Part shown: positions 7,383 to 9,273 of the stretch, in pieces
Numbering within the stretch: position 1 is the first letter of the stretch
How the letters are laid out: the number at the start of each line of letters is the position of its first letter
NCBI GenBank assembly: GCA_903949225.1
Contig: CAJAYZ010000400.1
Span: 1 to 9,273 of the forward strand
DNA: 9,273 bases
Reading direction: 5' to 3'
Origin: an uncultured Planctomycetaceae bacterium
Lineage (GTDB): Bacteria; Planctomycetota; Planctomycetia; Pirellulales; UBA1268
Notes under the pieces: generated by a model
Databases searched by the model: none
Seen by the model: only the letters and a program-made list of their open reading frames with translations
What the model was told of the DNA's origin: nothing
Position numbers and translations under genes: made by a program

Positions 7383-8406
7383 TCAGTTAGCCGGCGGTGT
7401 CCTCGCCATCGATGTCGGCGGCGCCAATCTCAAGGCAGCCGATGGTCGCGGGCGGGTGCATGCCGAGACGTTTGAACTGTGGCGCCGCTCAAACGAGCTC
7501 GCCGATCGTCTCACGGCGATCGCGGCCGCGTGGCGTCCAGGGAGGATCGTCGCCACGATGACCGGCGAGATCGCCGATTGCTATCCCGACCGGCCGGCGG
7601 GGGTCGCATCGATCATTGCCGCACTCCAAACCGCCGCTTCCGCCGTGGAGGCCGAACTCGGCATCTACCTCGTCGACGGCCGGCTCGTTGCCCCTGAGAT
7701 TGCGATCGCCGATCCACTCGCGGCCGCGGCCTCAAACTGGCATGTCCTGGCACGGCTGGCCGCCGCCGTGGCCAAGTGTGACCACGGACTGCTCGTCGAT
7801 GTCGGCTCGACGACGACCGACATCCTCCGCTTCGATCAGCGCCGACCGCTCCCCCTGGCGACCGACGACGCGGGCAGGATGGCCAGTGGCGAGCTGGTCT
7901 ACACCGGGATCGAACGGACACCGCTCGCCGCGCTCGTGCGATCCCTGCCACTGGCAGGCTGCCGTCGTCCGCTGGCGGCCGAGCTCTATGCGCGGGCCCA
8001 GGACGCCTGGCTCCTCCTCGGTGGGCTCCCTGAAAATGCCGCGTCGGGTGACACCGCCGACGGCCGTCCAGCGACTCGGGAGGGGGCGCGGGTCCGCCTC
8101 GCCCACCAGATGCTCCTCGAGCCGTCCGACGTCAGCCTCGACGAAGCCACCCGCGCCGCCGAGCGCCCTGCCGCCGTCCAGGTCCGCCTCGTTGCCAGGG
8201 CGATCCGCCGCGTGCTTGGCCCTGGGGATAGCGCCCCTGAGCGGGTTGTCCTCTCCGGCCACGGCACGATGCTGGCCACGCGGGCCCTCGAGCAGGCCGG
8301 CGTTTCGGCGCCGGTGGTCTGTCTCGAGGAGCGGCTGGGGGGAGCGATCTCCAGGGCCGCCCCGGCGCATGCCTTGGCGCTGGTGGCACTCGGAGAACTG
8401 CGATGA
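7363..8406 (+). CDS. mfnF: Hydantoinase-fold H4MPT/methanofuran pathway protein (MfnF/Orf19-like)
   Basis: This is a protein of the hydantoinase/oxoprolinase ASKHA-fold group annotated in bacteria as an H4MPT-linked C1 transfer pathway protein. In archaea the relative MfnF joins the phosphorylated aminomethylfuran to glutamyl-tyramine, giving the methanofuran core. From ATG 7363 the product is 347 residues. Phosphate-loop motifs are LAIDVGGANLKAADG (14-28) and LLVDVGSTTTDIL (143-155), with MTGEIADCY (66-74), SGELVYTGIERTP (175-187) and a C-terminal VVLSGHGTMLA (295-305). ATG 7351, four codons earlier, is an alternative start; both overlap the 3' end of mfnD by 20-32 bases, implying translational coupling. 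A longer frame from 7198 lies inside mfnD and carries no homologous sequence, so it is rejected. Confidence 0.82.
   Translation: MGHQRRDQLAGGVLAIDVGGANLKAADGRGRVHAETFELWRRSNELADRLTAIAAAWRPGRIVATMTGEIADCYPDRPAGVASIIAALQTAASAVEAELGIYLVDGRLVAPEIAIADPLAAAASNWHVLARLAAAVAKCDHGLLVDVGSTTTDILRFDQRRPLPLATDDAGRMASGELVYTGIERTPLAALVRSLPLAGCRRPLAAELYARAQDAWLLLGGLPENAASGDTADGRPATREGARVRLAHQMLLEPSDVSLDEATRAAERPAAVQVRLVARAIRRVLGPGDSAPERVVLSGHGTMLATRALEQAGVSAPVVCLEERLGGAISRAAPAHALALVALGELR
8392..8396 (+). promoter_or_regulatory. Ribosome binding site for mfnE ATG 8403
   Basis: GGAGA lies six bases before ATG 8403, inside the end of mfnF. It supports the long form of MfnE. Confidence 0.5.
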
Positions 8407-9071
8407 CCCACCCACGGCGGTCAGGCGACTTCTCTTGGGGCGATCTGCGCTGTGGGCCGGAGGGCGGCACGCCGGAGGGAGCCGGGGCCGTGTCGGAGCC
8501 CGGTGCGGCGCTTGTGATTCGCTTCGGCGGAAGCCTCCTTGGACGGGCTGACTGGCCCGAACTCGCCACTTCCCTGCTCGATGGGCCGATTCTTTCCGGA
8601 GCCGCCGGGCGGCCGCGGACGATCGTGGTCGGCGGCGGAGGCGTGGTGGAGGGGTTGCGCGATATCGATCGGACGCGCCCGCTCGATCTCCGCCTTGTTC
8701 ACCGGCTGGCGATCGACGGAATGGGGATCACAGCCAGGCTTGTCGCCACCATGCTCGGCCTGCCGTTGGTGACTAGGCCGGTCGACCGCCACGCCGTGCT
8801 CGACATGGCAAGCTGGCTGGCGGCTGAGCCGGCGCGGGCCACTGCGATCCCGGCCTCGTGGAGCGTGACGAGCGATTCCCTCGCCGCCGTCGTGGCCGCG
8901 ACGGTGGCCGGCGATCTGCTCCTCGTGAAGAGCATTCCCCCGCCGTTGTCGCCGGGGGCTGGCGGAGCGCCGAGCCTCGAGTCACTCGCCTCGCTCGGCT
9001 GGGTTGATGGATGGTTTCCCGAGGCAGCGGCGCGGGTGGCGAGGATCGGCTGGGCGGCGCCCTCCTGCTAA
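8403..9071 (+). CDS. mfnE: Amino-acid-kinase-fold protein, MfnE-like
   Basis: The product belongs to the amino acid kinase fold. Archaeal MfnE phosphorylates aminomethylfuran phosphate to the diphosphate used by MfnF, and a bacterial relative is expected to act at the same step. Motifs are ALVIRFGGSLL (36-46), the nucleotide/phosphate loop VVGGGGVVEGLRD (76-88), RLVHRLAIDGMGITARLVA (97-115) and WSVTSDSLAAVVA (153-165) followed by DLLLVKS. At the first motif R40 stands where related kinases usually have the catalytic Lys (KxGGS). The start overlaps the mfnF stop as ATGA. ATG 8403 gives 222 residues with a roughly 33-residue unconserved leader; GTG 8490 gives 193 residues starting just before the fold. 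Both have good ribosome binding sites. The adjacent mfnF and mfnD support the assignment over glutamate or uridylate kinases. Confidence 0.75.
   Translation: MTHPRRSGDFSWGDLRCGPEGGTPEGAGAVSEPGAALVIRFGGSLLGRADWPELATSLLDGPILSGAAGRPRTIVVGGGGVVEGLRDIDRTRPLDLRLVHRLAIDGMGITARLVATMLGLPLVTRPVDRHAVLDMASWLAAEPARATAIPASWSVTSDSLAAVVAATVAGDLLLVKSIPPPLSPGAGGAPSLESLASLGWVDGWFPEAAARVARIGWAAPSC
8474..8480 (+). promoter_or_regulatory. Possible ribosome binding site for alternative mfnE start GTG 8490
   Basis: GGAGGGA lies nine bases before GTG 8490, which opens the conserved part of the protein. It competes with the site at 8392 as the real start signal, and could also be chance in GC-rich coding DNA. Confidence 0.4.
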
Positions 9072-9112
9072 CCAGATGAGCCCCGATCAGCCGGGCCGGG
9101 CCGGTGTGGAGA

Positions 9113-9273
9113 TCAGTCCCACCACCAGCCGGCGTCGGACCGGGCGGCCAAGGCCGCGGTGCGCGTGGTCGCTACGTCGTCTGACTCGACGGTGCTCGTC
9201 GCGAATCCCCACGGCTGGAATTGGATCCCGCCGGAGGCGCTCACCACCCACCGGCCCCCCTTCTTCACGCCGC
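9113..9273 (-). CDS. Hypothetical protein, 3' end only
   Basis: On the minus strand an open frame enters from the right edge and ends at the TGA whose complement is 9113-9115. The 52 visible residues include GGRWVVSASGGIQFQPWGFA and end in AGWWWD. Nearly all third codon positions are G or C, as in the other genes here, and the + strand has no better frame. I do not recognise the family: there are no Cys clusters and no membrane segment, and a Trp-rich C-terminus is the only marked trait. It converges on mfnE with a 41-base gap (9072-9112) in which I see no T-rich terminator. Confidence 0.55.
   Translation of the reverse strand, partial: GVKKGGRWVVSASGGIQFQPWGFATSTVESDDVATTRTAALAARSDAGWWWD

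Noticed and set aside
7616..8551. Alternative + strand frame (311 codons) across mfnF and mfnE
   Set aside because: Ser/Pro/Arg-rich out-of-frame translation; the true frames carry the DVGG, DVGSTTTD and TSDS motifs.
9072..9112. Bidirectional terminator between mfnE and the convergent gene
   Set aside because: The repeated CCGG and GATC words do not form a convincing stem with a T-rich flank on either strand.
1..9273. CRISPR arrays, tRNA/rRNA genes, insertion sequences or phage genes
   Set aside because: No regularly spaced repeats, no cloverleaf or rRNA-like sequence, and no transposase, integrase or terminal inverted repeats were seen; base composition appears even throughout.

Overview
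All recognisable genes but one are on the + strand, and the DNA is GC-rich with strong G/C preference at third codon positions. The contents are a SUF iron-sulfur cluster operon with a SufR-type regulator, followed by three genes of methanofuran-type cofactor synthesis. This combination suggests a bacterium with tetrahydromethanopterin/methanofuran-linked C1 metabolism. A planctomycete is my best guess because that phylum carries such genes outside the classical methylotrophs. This is inference from gene content, not from a phylogenetic marker.

Layout. Positions 1-768 hold the 3' part of a SufR-like winged-helix regulator with a C-terminal Cys cluster; its reading frame runs off the left edge. 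A 169-base gap (769-937) has no gene but contains two GC-rich inverted repeats and a good ribosome binding site. Next come a stand-alone nuoB (938-1543, complex I subunit B with all four cluster N2 cysteines), sufC (1557-2450), sufB (2531-3943) and sufD (3954-5348). After a 115-base gap there is a two-domain protein (5464-6261) that joins a Rieske [2Fe-2S] ferredoxin to a SufT/MIP18 (DUF59) domain. Three tightly packed genes follow: an ATP-grasp ligase (6276-7382, MfnD-like), a hydantoinase-fold protein (about 7363-8406, MfnF/Orf19-like) and an amino-acid-kinase-fold protein (8403-9071, MfnE-like). The last 161 bases are the 3' end of an unidentified minus-strand gene that converges on mfnE.

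How the parts fit. SufB, SufC and SufD form the scaffold complex that builds Fe-S clusters with ATP hydrolysis by SufC. SufR would sense cluster status and control the operon. The Rieske-SufT fusion probably helps redox chemistry or delivery of clusters to clients, and NuoB is itself a [4Fe-4S] client. The Mfn trio would make the furan-glutamate core of methanofuran or methylofuran, the C1 carrier used by formyltransferase/hydrolase complexes. No sufS, sufU or sufA lies in the window, so cysteine desulfurase must be supplied from elsewhere.

Most families here are known. The unusual aspects are their arrangement: nuoB between sufR and sufC, the Rieske-SufT fusion with an internal tandem repeat, and the direct adjacency of SUF and methanofuran genes.
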